Source: Porphyromonadaceae bacterium UBA7042 (GTDB lineage: Bacteria; Bacteroidota; Bacteroidia; Bacteroidales; Muribaculaceae). Taken from it: a DNA stretch of 26,918 nucleotides. Location: assembly GCA_002494015.1 (NCBI GenBank), contig DLAR01000086.1, forward strand, positions 9,411 to 36,328. The letters are read 5' to 3'. A program made the position numbers and the translations under genes. The first letter of the stretch is position 1. Each line of letters begins with the position of its first letter. Positions 1-7,423 of the stretch are shown in pieces. The notes under the pieces were generated by a model. That model had not been told where the DNA came from. It searched no databases and saw only the letters and a list, made by a program, of their open reading frames with translations.

Positions 1-98
1 GCCCTGAATCTCGGTCACATAGCTACGGCTATGCTTCCTCGATTCATAACGAAATCCGACGTGTGAAAACGGGCTTTGGATTTAACATTTGTTATGAA
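1..98 (+). other. Structured intergenic element, cut by the window edge
   Basis: No confident gene lies here. Bases 18-23 (CATAGC) and 28-33 (GCTATG) form a perfect six-pair stem closed by TACG; read as plus-strand RNA this is C(UACG)G, the very stable UNCG type of tetraloop. Further on, TTCATAAC (43-50) pairs with GTTATGAA (91-98), and inside it AAATCC (52-57) pairs with GGATTT (78-83), giving a nested fold. The same bases also hold a frame open from the window edge to a TGA at 64-66, so the 3' end of an upstream coding sequence is possible. The element ends before the promoter at 137-168, so it is not part of the leader made from that promoter. The structure is seen; function is unknown. 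Confidence 0.3.
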
Positions 99-136
99 AC
101 GCCCTCTAAAACACTCGATGCAGTCGCGATGTTCAA

Positions 137-168
137 TTTGTACAGGCATGAATTTTTCGCTAATTTTG
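137..168 (+). promoter_or_regulatory. Promoter of the MATE transporter gene
   Basis: TTTG at 137-140, a 20-base spacer and TAATTTTG at 161-168 match the Bacteroides primary sigma factor consensus (TTTG, 19-21 bases, TAnnTTTG) at every fixed position. The start site should fall near 174-176, leaving a leader of about 20 bases before the ATG at 194. This promoter supports that start codon. Confidence 0.72.
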
Positions 169-193
169 TGCTGCTAAAATATATTCCAAGGTC

Positions 194-1615
194 ATGAATC
201 AGGATAAATCCCCCACAGTTTCAACACAAGCAAAACCGTCGGACAATGTTGCGTCATCGACTGCCGACCTCGGCACGAGTTCCATCCGTCGGCTGCTGAT
301 GCAATATTCTGTACCCGCCATTATCGCAAGCGTTGCAGTCTCGCTTTACAATATCGTCGATTCAATATTTATTGGCCGTGGTGTGGGCGCGATGGCCATT
401 GCCGGTCTTGCGATTACATTCCCGCTGATGAACCTTGTGATGGCGTTCTGTACGCTCATCGCGGTGGGAGGCGCCACGATTTCTTCTATTTTTCTCGGAC
501 AGAAGAACTATAGCCGCGCTACCGACGTGGTCAACAATGTATTCGTGCTTTGTCTTATCCACTCTGTCCTTTTCGGAGGTGTCACGCTGTTGTTCCTCGA
601 CCGGATTCTTTATTTCTTTGGAGCGACAGAAGAAACTATCCCCTATGCGAGTGAATTTATGAAGGTCATCCTCTATGGGACTCCTGTCTCATACCTCTTT
701 ATCGGCCTTAACAACCTGATGAGGGCAACCGGCTATCCTCGCAAGGCAATGATTTCGGCTCTGCTTTCGGTGGTTGTCAATGTCATTCTCGCCCCGATTT
801 TCATATTTGTGTTTGACTGGGGCATCAAGGGAGCCGCATTCGCTACAATATGCGGTCAGTCTGCCGCTTTTATATGGGTCCTCCACCACTTTTTGTCTCG
901 CAAAAGCTCCATACACCTTAACTGGGGCAACAAGTGGCTGACCGGGGCAATAATGAAACGCATCTATGCCATAGGTCTGTCGCCGTTCTTGATGAACGTA
1001 TGTGCCTGTATCGTGGTCATATTCATCAACCGGGCATTGCTCGACTACGGCGGCGATGACGGAAATATGGCGGTGGGGGCATACGGAATACTTAACCGCA
1101 CGACAATGTTTTTTGTCATGATTGTTTTCGGTGTCACACAGGGCATGCAGCCTATTCTCGGATACAACTATGGAGCCGGAAATCTCGACCGAGTCAAGCG
1201 GACTTTGAAACTCGGTATTATTCTCGGGGTAAGCATCACATTTGTAGGGTGGCTCATTACCGAGCTGTTCCCCGATGCAGTAAGCGACCTTTTCACGACC
1301 GACCCTGTGCTGATTGACCTTGCCCGCAAGGGGTTCAGAATTTATTTCATCTGTTACCCGGTGGTGGGTTGCCAAATTGTAATTCAAAACTTTTTCCAAA
1401 GCGTCGGAAAGCCGAAAATTTCGATATTCCTGTCTTTAACTCGACAGCTGTTATTCCTTATACCGTTTCTCATCATTCTGCCGCGCCATTTCGGCATCAA
1501 CGGAGTGTGGGCATCAATGTCGGCATCCGATATAATCGCTTTTGTGTTTGCCGTAGTAACTCTGTATGTCTCGATGCGCAATACAAAAAAAATGAGCGGG
1601 GCATCAACTGAATAG
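194..1615 (+). CDS. MATE family efflux transporter
   Basis: A 473-residue inner-membrane protein of the multidrug and toxic compound extrusion family, which exports cationic drugs, metabolites or dyes in exchange for Na+ or H+. About 30 polar residues precede the first membrane segment. The rest is a run of about twelve hydrophobic helices in two homologous halves, with the family's typical stretches SLYNIVDSIFIGRGVG near residues 50-65 and GVTQGMQPILGYNYGAG near 310-330. The length is usual for MATE proteins. The ATG at 194 lies just downstream of a strong promoter. Methylglyoxal synthase follows 54 bases later on the same strand and may be cotranscribed. The family is clear, but the substrate cannot be read from sequence. 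Confidence 0.93.
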   Translation: MNQDKSPTVSTQAKPSDNVASSTADLGTSSIRRLLMQYSVPAIIASVAVSLYNIVDSIFIGRGVGAMAIAGLAITFPLMNLVMAFCTLIAVGGATISSIFLGQKNYSRATDVVNNVFVLCLIHSVLFGGVTLLFLDRILYFFGATEETIPYASEFMKVILYGTPVSYLFIGLNNLMRATGYPRKAMISALLSVVVNVILAPIFIFVFDWGIKGAAFATICGQSAAFIWVLHHFLSRKSSIHLNWGNKWLTGAIMKRIYAIGLSPFLMNVCACIVVIFINRALLDYGGDDGNMAVGAYGILNRTTMFFVMIVFGVTQGMQPILGYNYGAGNLDRVKRTLKLGIILGVSITFVGWLITELFPDAVSDLFTTDPVLIDLARKGFRIYFICYPVVGCQIVIQNFFQSVGKPKISIFLSLTRQLLFLIPFLIILPRHFGINGVWASMSASDIIAFVFAVVTLYVSMRNTKKMSGASTE

Positions 1616-1669
1616 AACCAATGACAGCCGCAAGACGTTATTAAATTGATTTAACCAAATTCATTCATT

Positions 1670-2116
1670 ATGAAAAAACATCTTACAATAGCACTTGTGG
1701 CCCACGACCAGCGTAAAGCCGACATGGTATCATGGGTAAAATATAACGCCCCGCTGTTGTCACGTCATCATCTTGTTTGCACCGGCACTACCGGCGGACT
1801 GATAAAAGACGCTTTCAACGATTTGGGCATCGAAGCCGATGTGGAATGCATGAACAGCGGCCCTATGGGCGGTGATGCCGAAATCGCGGCAAAGGTTGTC
1901 AGAAACGAGATTGACCTTGCAGTCTTTCTAATCGACGACCTGAACCCGCAGCCCCACGAGGCTGACATCCAGATGCTGTTGCGGCAGTGCCGACTTCACA
2001 ACGTCCCCATCGCCTGCAACCGCATCAGTGCCGATCTGATGATTTCATCGACTCTGTGGGATAACGAGGATTATCACCCGACCGAGCAGACTTATGTAAA
2101 ATTTGACCGTTGCTGA
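1670..2116 (+). CDS. mgsA: Methylglyoxal synthase
   Basis: A 148-residue cytoplasmic enzyme that converts dihydroxyacetone phosphate to methylglyoxal and phosphate, a bypass of lower glycolysis that frees phosphate when sugar phosphates build up. The N-terminal IALVAHDQRK, the TGTTGGLI phosphate-binding loop near residues 38-45, the catalytic block SGPMGGD with Asp69, and the later PHEAD block with His96 and Asp99 all match the family. The length is as expected. The gene follows the MATE gene by 54 bases without a recognisable promoter of its own and is followed directly by a strong terminator. Nothing suggests truncation. Confidence 0.96.
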   Translation: MKKHLTIALVAHDQRKADMVSWVKYNAPLLSRHHLVCTGTTGGLIKDAFNDLGIEADVECMNSGPMGGDAEIAAKVVRNEIDLAVFLIDDLNPQPHEADIQMLLRQCRLHNVPIACNRISADLMISSTLWDNEDYHPTEQTYVKFDRC

Positions 2117-2129
2117 ATTATACAAAACA

Positions 2130-2166
2130 ATAGTGGCGTGAGAGAATTTATATCTCGCGCCACTAT
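2130..2166. terminator. Bidirectional intrinsic terminator between mgsA and nfnB
   Basis: Bases 2130-2143 pair with 2153-2166: 14 positions, GC-rich in the middle, with one G-T pair and a nine-base loop. On the plus strand the stem is followed by CGTTTTAT, and on the minus strand by TGTTTTGT. It sits between two genes that converge, so it probably ends transcripts from both sides. Confidence 0.85.
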
Positions 2167-2187
2167 CGTTTTATAGCTGATGTGCGA

Positions 2188-3651
2188 TTATTTTTTCAGC
2201 GCTTCATCCATCGCCTTGGCGGCTTTGCGACCGTCGCCCATCGCGAGAATTACAGTGGCACCACCGCGAACAATATCACCGCCGGCATAAAGGTCGGGAA
2301 GAGAAGACTGCATTGTCTCCTCATTTACAACAATTGTCCCGCGGCGTGAGATTTCCAGTCCTGAGACAGCATTGGGGATAAGCGGGTTGGGTGACACACC
2401 CACGCTGACTATGACGAGATCGACAGGGACTTCCTCGATAGCACCCTCAATCGGGACCGGACTGCGACGACCCGAGGCATCAGGCTCGCCAAGTTCCATT
2501 TTCTGCACACGCATCGCCCTCACGCGCCCCTTGTCATCGGCGATATATTCCACCGGGTTATGCAGTGTCATGAAGGTCACGCCCTCTTGCTTGGCATGGT
2601 GGATTTCTTCAAGACGGGCAGGCATTTCGTCTTCACCGCGGCGATAGACTATCATAGCGGTTTCGGCACCCATGCGGCGTGCAGTGCGCACGGCATCCAT
2701 TGCCGTATTGCCACCGCCGATAACGGCCACACGGCTGCCATGCAGGACAGGGGTGTCATGCCCCGGCTTTCCGGCGCCCATCAGGTTAATGCGGGTCAAG
2801 TATTCATTACACGACATTATGCCTATCAGATTTTCACCGGGGATACCCATGAAACGCGGAAGACCGGCGCCTGAGCCGACAAATATGCCCGAGAATCCCA
2901 TTTCGTGCAAATCGTCATAGGACAAGGTTTTTCCGACGATGCAGTTTTTGACAAATTCAACCCCGAGGGAGCGCAACGAGTCAATCTCAACGTCAACAAC
3001 GGCATTGGGGAGACGGAATTCAGGAATACCATATTTCAGCACACCGCCGATTTCGTGCAATGCCTCAAAAACCGTGACCTCATAGCCGCGTTTAACCATG
3101 TCTCCGGCAAAAGATAGTCCGGCGGGGCCTGACCCGACGACAGCGACTTTAATCCCATTGGACGTTTCTTTTGACGGCAATGTCATGGAGTCTGACAATC
3201 GTTCAAAATCAGCAGCAAATCGTTCAAGATAGCCGATGGCAACCGGCGGTTTCTTCATATTATTGTAAATACAGCGCGACTCACATTGCTTTTCTTGCGG
3301 GCACACACGTCCACAGACCGCCGGGAGGGCACTGGTTTCCTTCAATACCGCTGCCGCTGCATGGAAATCGCCACGCTCGATGTTTTTTATAAACCCGGGG
3401 ATATTGATTGACACGGGGCAGCCGCCGGTACATTGAGGGTCGGGACAATCGAGGCATCTTGTCGCTTCCACAACCGCCATCTCGGCATCAAGACCCTGAT
3501 TTACCTCCTCATTACAAGTCACACGGTAAGCGGCATCAAGTTCGGGCATTTTAACCCGTGGGATTGAAGAACGCTCTTTGGCTGAATGGGTTTTGCGTAA
3601 TTCCTCACGCCATTCCGCATCTCGGGGTGCTAAAGTTGTTATGTTGTTCAT
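2188..3651 (-). CDS. nfnB: NADPH-binding subunit NfnB / glutamate synthase small subunit-like flavoprotein
   Basis: A 487-residue iron-sulfur flavoprotein of the GltD/NfnB/SudA family. Two cysteine groups near the N-terminus (C66, C69, C74, C78 and C113, C117, C123, C127) can hold two [4Fe-4S] clusters. A first Rossmann motif GSGPAG (173-178) binds FAD and a second, GGGNTAMD (312-319), binds NADPH. The start is six bases after the stop of an NfnA-like gene on the same strand. That pairing is typical of the NADH-dependent reduced ferredoxin:NADP+ oxidoreductase, which bifurcates electrons between NADH, ferredoxin and NADPH. There is no glutamate synthase large subunit next to it, so a role as ordinary GltD is less likely here. 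Sulfide dehydrogenase (SudA) remains an alternative with the same architecture. Confidence 0.88.
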   Translation of the reverse strand: MNNITTLAPRDAEWREELRKTHSAKERSSIPRVKMPELDAAYRVTCNEEVNQGLDAEMAVVEATRCLDCPDPQCTGGCPVSINIPGFIKNIERGDFHAAAAVLKETSALPAVCGRVCPQEKQCESRCIYNNMKKPPVAIGYLERFAADFERLSDSMTLPSKETSNGIKVAVVGSGPAGLSFAGDMVKRGYEVTVFEALHEIGGVLKYGIPEFRLPNAVVDVEIDSLRSLGVEFVKNCIVGKTLSYDDLHEMGFSGIFVGSGAGLPRFMGIPGENLIGIMSCNEYLTRINLMGAGKPGHDTPVLHGSRVAVIGGGNTAMDAVRTARRMGAETAMIVYRRGEDEMPARLEEIHHAKQEGVTFMTLHNPVEYIADDKGRVRAMRVQKMELGEPDASGRRSPVPIEGAIEEVPVDLVIVSVGVSPNPLIPNAVSGLEISRRGTIVVNEETMQSSLPDLYAGGDIVRGGATVILAMGDGRKAAKAMDEALKK

Positions 3652-3657
3652 GACATT

Positions 3658-4440
3658 TCAATTATAGGAACGTAAACGCATCATCATTTCATCAAAATCG
3701 ACCTTGTGCGCGTCAAATTCAGGGCCGTCGATACACACAAATTTAGTTTTTCCGTCAACAGTCACACGACATGCTCCGCACATACCTGTGCCGTCTACCA
3801 TTATGGTATTGAGAGAACACATTGTCGGGATATTGTATTTGGCGGTGAGCAGTGATACGAATTTCATCATGACAGCCGGCCCGATTGTAACTACCATGTC
3901 GACTTTTTCGCGGTTTATCACATCCTCCACCCCGGCAGTCACGAGTCCCTTGCGCCCCATTGAACCGTCATCTGTCATAACGACCACTTCATCGGAATAC
4001 TCCGATACTTGCTCTTTCAATATTATCAGGTCGGCGGTGCGGGCGGCAAGAACCGAGACAACCCGGTTGCCGGCTTCTTTCATTGCCTTGATTATGGGTA
4101 AAAGGGGCGCGACCCCTACTCCACCGCCACAGCACACGACCGTGCCGAAGTTTTCAATATGTGTCGCCTGCCCAAGCGGCCCGACGACATCGGCAAGATA
4201 CTCGCCGGGGTTCAGAGCGCATATCTTGCGGGTTGAAACGCCCACCTCCTGTATGATGAGTGTAATCGTTCCTTTTTCAATGTCGGCATCAGCGATTGTC
4301 AACGGGATACGCTCTCCCCCTTCTTCGGGTCTGACAATTACAAAATGCCCTGCCCGCCGCGATCGGGCTATCATTGGGGCTTCGACCACAAGTTTCACCA
4401 CATGGTCTGAGAAATGCACCTTTTCTAATATTTTATTCAT
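3658..4440 (-). CDS. nfnA: NfnA: ferredoxin-NADP reductase-type FAD/NAD(H) subunit
   Basis: A 260-residue partner of the following nfnB, of the PyrK/NfnA/SudB type: an N-terminal FAD-binding barrel with RIPLTIAD near 44-51, a nucleotide-binding half with CCGGGVGVAPLLP near 103-115, and a C-terminal [2Fe-2S] site. The site reads D216-x4-C221-x2-C224-x11-C236, which is the PyrK spacing with aspartate in place of the first cysteine, as in NfnA-type subunits. The frame is open further upstream to a TTG at 4467, but the ATG at 4440 gives the conserved N-terminus MNKILEKVHF and lies about 20 bases past the predicted transcription start, so I chose it. It probably binds NADH and passes electrons to NfnB in the cytoplasm. 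Confidence 0.88.
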   Translation of the reverse strand: MNKILEKVHFSDHVVKLVVEAPMIARSRRAGHFVIVRPEEGGERIPLTIADADIEKGTITLIIQEVGVSTRKICALNPGEYLADVVGPLGQATHIENFGTVVCCGGGVGVAPLLPIIKAMKEAGNRVVSVLAARTADLIILKEQVSEYSDEVVVMTDDGSMGRKGLVTAGVEDVINREKVDMVVTIGPAVMMKFVSLLTAKYNIPTMCSLNTIMVDGTGMCGACRVTVDGKTKFVCIDGPEFDAHKVDFDEMMMRLRSYN

Positions 4441-4464
4441 ATCGTAGGGTAATGATTGTTTTTG

Positions 4465-4472
4465 CAAAATTA
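4465..4472 (-). promoter_or_regulatory. -7 box of the nfnAB promoter
   Basis: On the minus strand TAATTTTG fits TAnnTTTG exactly and lies 24 bases before the ATG at 4440. I found no TTTG at 19-21 bases upstream, so the -33 half is weak or absent and the promoter may need an activator. The prediction rests on the one box. Confidence 0.4.
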
Positions 4473-4517
4473 AACAAATTTCCCGTTCATGCAGCTCTCT
4501 GCCGTAATAAAAATATT

Positions 4518-4551
4518 GCCCTGCGCCACTCTTCGCGAGCCGACGCAGGGC
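4518..4551 (-). terminator. GC-rich hairpin in the nfnA upstream region
   Basis: GCCCTGCG (4518-4525) pairs with CGCAGGGC (4544-4551), with an inner CTC/GAG pairing around TTCGC. On the minus strand it is followed by AATATTTTTATT, a T-rich run. It lies downstream of a first terminator (4564-4608) and upstream of the nfnA promoter box. It could be a second, back-up terminator or an attenuator. Confidence 0.5.
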
Positions 4552-4563
4552 CTATAATCAAAA

Positions 4564-4608
4564 AGCTAATTCTATTACATTGTCTATATGATAGACGGGA
4601 AATTAGCT
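4564..4608 (-). terminator. Terminator after the WG-repeat gene
   Basis: AGCTAATT (4564-4571) pairs with AATTAGCT (4601-4608). Inside, GTCTAT (4582-4587) and ATAGAC (4591-4596) form a second small stem. Read on the minus strand the outer stem is followed by TTTTTG. It starts 51 bases past the stop of the WG-repeat gene. Confidence 0.6.
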
Positions 4609-4658
4609 CCAAGGTTTAATCACCTCATGCCGATTTAACAGCTTTTAACCAAGATGTC

Positions 4659-5087
4659 TTATTTCCCGGTTGTAACCTTAACTCCGCCTTCAGGAAGGTG
4701 AACAACTTTCAAGTTTTCCAGCTCACCGTAAGTGTCATGTTCGCAGGGGACAATCAGGTTGCCGTCAGTATCAATCGCGCCCCATTTCCCATTAAGCTGA
4801 ACGATGGCAAAGCCATAGTTGAAATCTTTTACCGAGTCATAAATCAGTTTGGCAATCACCTTGCCGCGAAGGTCGATAAACCCCCATTTGCCACGGCGTT
4901 CAACAGCAGCAAATCCTTCGCGAAACGGGAGAGCATTGTCGTAACGCGGTTTAATCACCATCTGCCCTACGGAATTGGCGTAGCCATAAAGGCCCGACAT
5001 GCTTTCCATGGGCCGCGGATAATCGGCGTTCATAATGCCGAAACAAAATACAGCCGCAACTGCGGAGAAAAAAAATCGTTTTAACAT
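4659..5087 (-). CDS. Small exported WG-repeat protein
   Basis: A 142-residue protein with a probable signal peptide (basic LKR, then a hydrophobic run to about residue 20) followed by WG repeats. These beta-strand repeats are recognisable by KWGFIDLRGKV and KWGAIDTDGNLIVP, each preceded by a partner strand (GYANSVGQMVIKPRYDNALPF for the first, with a degenerate Trp position). Proteins of this kind are exported and presumed to bind ligands or other proteins; no enzymatic residues are known for the repeat. It is short, with about two and a half repeats, whereas many relatives have five to ten. Its ATG overlaps the last seven bases of the upstream nuclease-like gene, so the two are translated from one message. 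The reason for the pairing is unclear. Confidence 0.78.
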   Translation of the reverse strand: MLKRFFFSAVAAVFCFGIMNADYPRPMESMSGLYGYANSVGQMVIKPRYDNALPFREGFAAVERRGKWGFIDLRGKVIAKLIYDSVKDFNYGFAIVQLNGKWGAIDTDGNLIVPCEHDTYGELENLKVVHLPEGGVKVTTGK

Positions 5088-5854
5088 AAAATATGGTGTT
5101 TTGTTAAACTATTCTTATGATTAGTCAGATGAAGATTCAATATTGCCTCTACCTCGTTGCAGAGATAAGGGACATCCACTACAAAGTAGGTCGAATAAGA
5201 CGGATGGAACACACCGAGTCTCATCCGGGACACGCTGATACCGTATTTCTGAGAAAGAATAAACCGGTAAATGCTTAGCTGCAAGGCATAGTGATAAAAC
5301 GACGTGTCACTCAGATGGGCGACGGGCGGCAACGCTGTCGAGTGCCATCGATTCTCTTTTTCAATATTTCCCCATGCATCCACCAGTTTTTTAGAACGTT
5401 TCCAGTCATAAATGTTAAACGTCCCGTCGGGAGTACGCTCAAGAAAATCGAGAGTTCCAGCGACAGCATAGTCCTCGTGAAAAATGCGCCATTCCGTGCG
5501 GAACGGGCACAGGTGGTTTTTCGCAGCAAACATTCGGAACAACCGGTATGCGTCTCCGTCGTCCCCCGCGTCATTACCGAGATAATAATTTTCAATTTTG
5601 GCATGCATCTCGGTCCCAAGGTCACGCGACCGCCGGGCATCGTCTTCCCACTTTTGCCGCAATTGCTCGGGTGTCATCCCCATCGACGGGGCTTTGCGAC
5701 GGGACCAGTATTCCGCATCAAACTTCGGAAAGCATTCCTCGACAAGAGTGGTAACGGATTTCAGCCGTTGACCGCCATGAAAATATTCATGACGTTCCTC
5801 GTCAAATTCAATCAGCAAATCTCGGGTATGAGCATTCAGTTGGTTATAGGTCAT
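5081..5854 (-). CDS. PD-(D/E)XK nuclease-like protein (RecB/Cas4-type fold)
   Basis: A 257-residue soluble protein carrying the residues of a RecB-like PD-(D/E)XK nuclease: LGTEMHAKIE (79-88, the conserved His-containing helix), Glu121, AGTLDFL with Asp136, IYDWKRSKK with Asp150 and Lys152, and a downstream QLSIY motif. No helicase domain and no four-cysteine Fe-S site are present, so it is neither AddB/RecB nor a typical Cas4. The open frame reaches 5929, but the ATG at 5854 is chosen because everything before it overlaps the promoter and does not look conserved. It is followed by an overlapping WG-repeat gene. It is probably a DNA exonuclease or endonuclease, but its pathway is unknown; there are no phage or CRISPR genes nearby. 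Confidence 0.72.
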   Translation of the reverse strand: MTYNQLNAHTRDLLIEFDEERHEYFHGGQRLKSVTTLVEECFPKFDAEYWSRRKAPSMGMTPEQLRQKWEDDARRSRDLGTEMHAKIENYYLGNDAGDDGDAYRLFRMFAAKNHLCPFRTEWRIFHEDYAVAGTLDFLERTPDGTFNIYDWKRSKKLVDAWGNIEKENRWHSTALPPVAHLSDTSFYHYALQLSIYRFILSQKYGISVSRMRLGVFHPSYSTYFVVDVPYLCNEVEAILNLHLTNHKNSLTKHHILC

Positions 5855-5857
5855 GTA

Positions 5858-5889
5858 CAAAGATATGAATAATATCTTAAACCGACAAA
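5858..5889 (-). promoter_or_regulatory. Promoter of the nuclease-WG pair
   Basis: On the minus strand TTTG (5886-5889), 20 bases, then TATCTTTG (5858-5865) match the Bacteroides consensus at every fixed position. The ATG at 5852-5854 begins only three bases past the -7 box, so the transcript should start at or inside the start codon. This separates the pair from the MBOAT gene, whose stop is at 5895-5897. Confidence 0.7.
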
Positions 5890-5894
5890 AAATA

Positions 5895-7385
5895 TCAGTA
5901 CTGAAGATATATAAACGGCACGATGTCACTCTGCCGCACCTGAATAATCATTACAATCACAAGTGCAAAAATCACGGCTTGCACCAAAAGCGGGGCAGCA
6001 TCGAAACCGTCGCGCAACTTGTCGCTCCAACGGCGGGGAGACATGTGCATGAACAGGCCAAGCAACATGGCAAGCACAATCAACAGATACCCTTCGACAA
6101 ACTGCGGAGCCACTGACAAATGAAAATCATTGACAATCTGAGAAGTCATGGCTCCGGCATCTTCGAGTGTCCGGCATCGGAAAAACATGAATGTCAACGC
6201 CATCAGGTTGAAGGTGAAGAATATGTTCAGTGCGACGCGCCATTTAGGAGTCGCCTTGTCAGAAGAAGCCGGAAAAATGCGCCGCCAAGTTTTGTGGCAC
6301 ACGAGCAATAATCCCTGAACGAACCCCCATATAACATACATCCATGATGCCCCGTGCCACAATCCGCCGATAACCATCGTGGCCATCTGATTAAAGTTGG
6401 CTCTCGTGCGAGAACAACGGTTTCCGCCAAGAGGGATATAGACATAATCGCGAAGCCATGTAGAAAGAGAGATGTGCCACCTATGCCAAAATTCCGTCGG
6501 ACTCTGCGCCTTAAACGGTGCACGGAAATTATCGGCAAACCGATAACCGAGCAACAACGCTATACCGATAGCCATATCGCTATATCCCGAGAAATCACAA
6601 TAAAGCTGAATTATGAAACCGAATATGGCCACTGTGTTCTCGAAGCCGCTATACAGAGTAGGATTGTCAAACACACGGTCGACAAAGTTACCGCTGATAA
6701 AGTCGGCAACGACAACTTTCTTTATCAATCCGGCAATAATGAGAAACAACCCCTCGCTTACCATTGCCCGGGTCGCTGTGGGATTAGCCTGAACTTGCGG
6801 TAGCATATCCTTGGCCCGCACAACCGGCCCGGCAAGCAATGGTGGAAAGAATGTGAGATAAAACGTGTAGTCGAGGAAATTGCGACATGCAGGTATGGTG
6901 CCGCGGTATATATCCACGATATAGCTGATAGATCGGAATGTAAAGAACGAAATCCCCGCCGGAAGTATGATGTCGAGCACGTCAAATTTTAATGTTGAGA
7001 ATCGCATGACTGTGTCCAATATCAGGTTGAAATACTTGAAAAAAGCCAGCATCCCGATATTGACACACACGTTTAGCAGCACGATAAGCTTCCTGCCCCA
7101 TACCACACGGGTCTTCTCCATAATAATACCAAGGAGATAGTCCATGATACATATTCCGAGGAGTATGAAACAGTATTCCGCCGATGATTTGTAATAGAAA
7201 TAGAGGGAAAACAGGATGACAAATATCATCTTGACCGTTCTGAAACGGCGAAGCAGCCGATAAATGCAGATAAAAGCGACAAACAATATAAGAAACAGGC
7301 CCGTATTAAATAATAGCGGAGATACGGGGTCGTGCTTCAGCACGCCAAGTATCTTCTCAGGCTCAATGTCGTTAAAGTCTATCAT
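5895..7385 (-). CDS. MBOAT family membrane-bound O-acyltransferase (PatA/AlgI-like)
   Basis: A 496-residue polytopic membrane protein of the MBOAT family, which moves acyl (usually acetyl) groups across the inner membrane toward a cell-envelope glycan. The signature region is intact: LYCDFSGYSDMAIG (261-274), FWHRWHISLSTWLRDYVYIP (299-318) with the invariant His304, and GGLWHGASW (340-348) with the catalytic His344. The length is like AlgI and PatA. It is the last gene of a minus-strand run and follows two SGNH-hydrolase genes, the second of them 38 bases upstream. That is the partner set expected for O-acetylation of peptidoglycan or of an exopolysaccharide. Teichoic acid D-alanylation by DltB is unlikely, as no other dlt gene is present and the organism is Gram-negative. 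The acceptor is unknown. Confidence 0.9.
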   Translation of the reverse strand: MIDFNDIEPEKILGVLKHDPVSPLLFNTGLFLILFVAFICIYRLLRRFRTVKMIFVILFSLYFYYKSSAEYCFILLGICIMDYLLGIIMEKTRVVWGRKLIVLLNVCVNIGMLAFFKYFNLILDTVMRFSTLKFDVLDIILPAGISFFTFRSISYIVDIYRGTIPACRNFLDYTFYLTFFPPLLAGPVVRAKDMLPQVQANPTATRAMVSEGLFLIIAGLIKKVVVADFISGNFVDRVFDNPTLYSGFENTVAIFGFIIQLYCDFSGYSDMAIGIALLLGYRFADNFRAPFKAQSPTEFWHRWHISLSTWLRDYVYIPLGGNRCSRTRANFNQMATMVIGGLWHGASWMYVIWGFVQGLLLVCHKTWRRIFPASSDKATPKWRVALNIFFTFNLMALTFMFFRCRTLEDAGAMTSQIVNDFHLSVAPQFVEGYLLIVLAMLLGLFMHMSPRRWSDKLRDGFDAAPLLVQAVIFALVIVMIIQVRQSDIVPFIYLQY

Positions 7386-7423
7386 TACAGATTCTCAACT
7401 TATACTTACCTATTTTAATTCTT

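Noticed and set aside
2188..3651. Glutamate synthase small subunit acting with a large subunit
   Set aside because: No gltB-like gene is adjacent, and the partner six bases upstream is an NfnA-type reductase, so the Nfn reading is better.
5081..5854. The nuclease-like protein as a Cas4 of a CRISPR system
   Set aside because: No four-cysteine Fe-S site, no repeats of CRISPR form and no cas gene in the window.
5895..7385. DltB for D-alanylation of teichoic acids
   Set aside because: No dltA, dltC or dltD; the organism is Gram-negative, and the SGNH partners fit O-acetylation.
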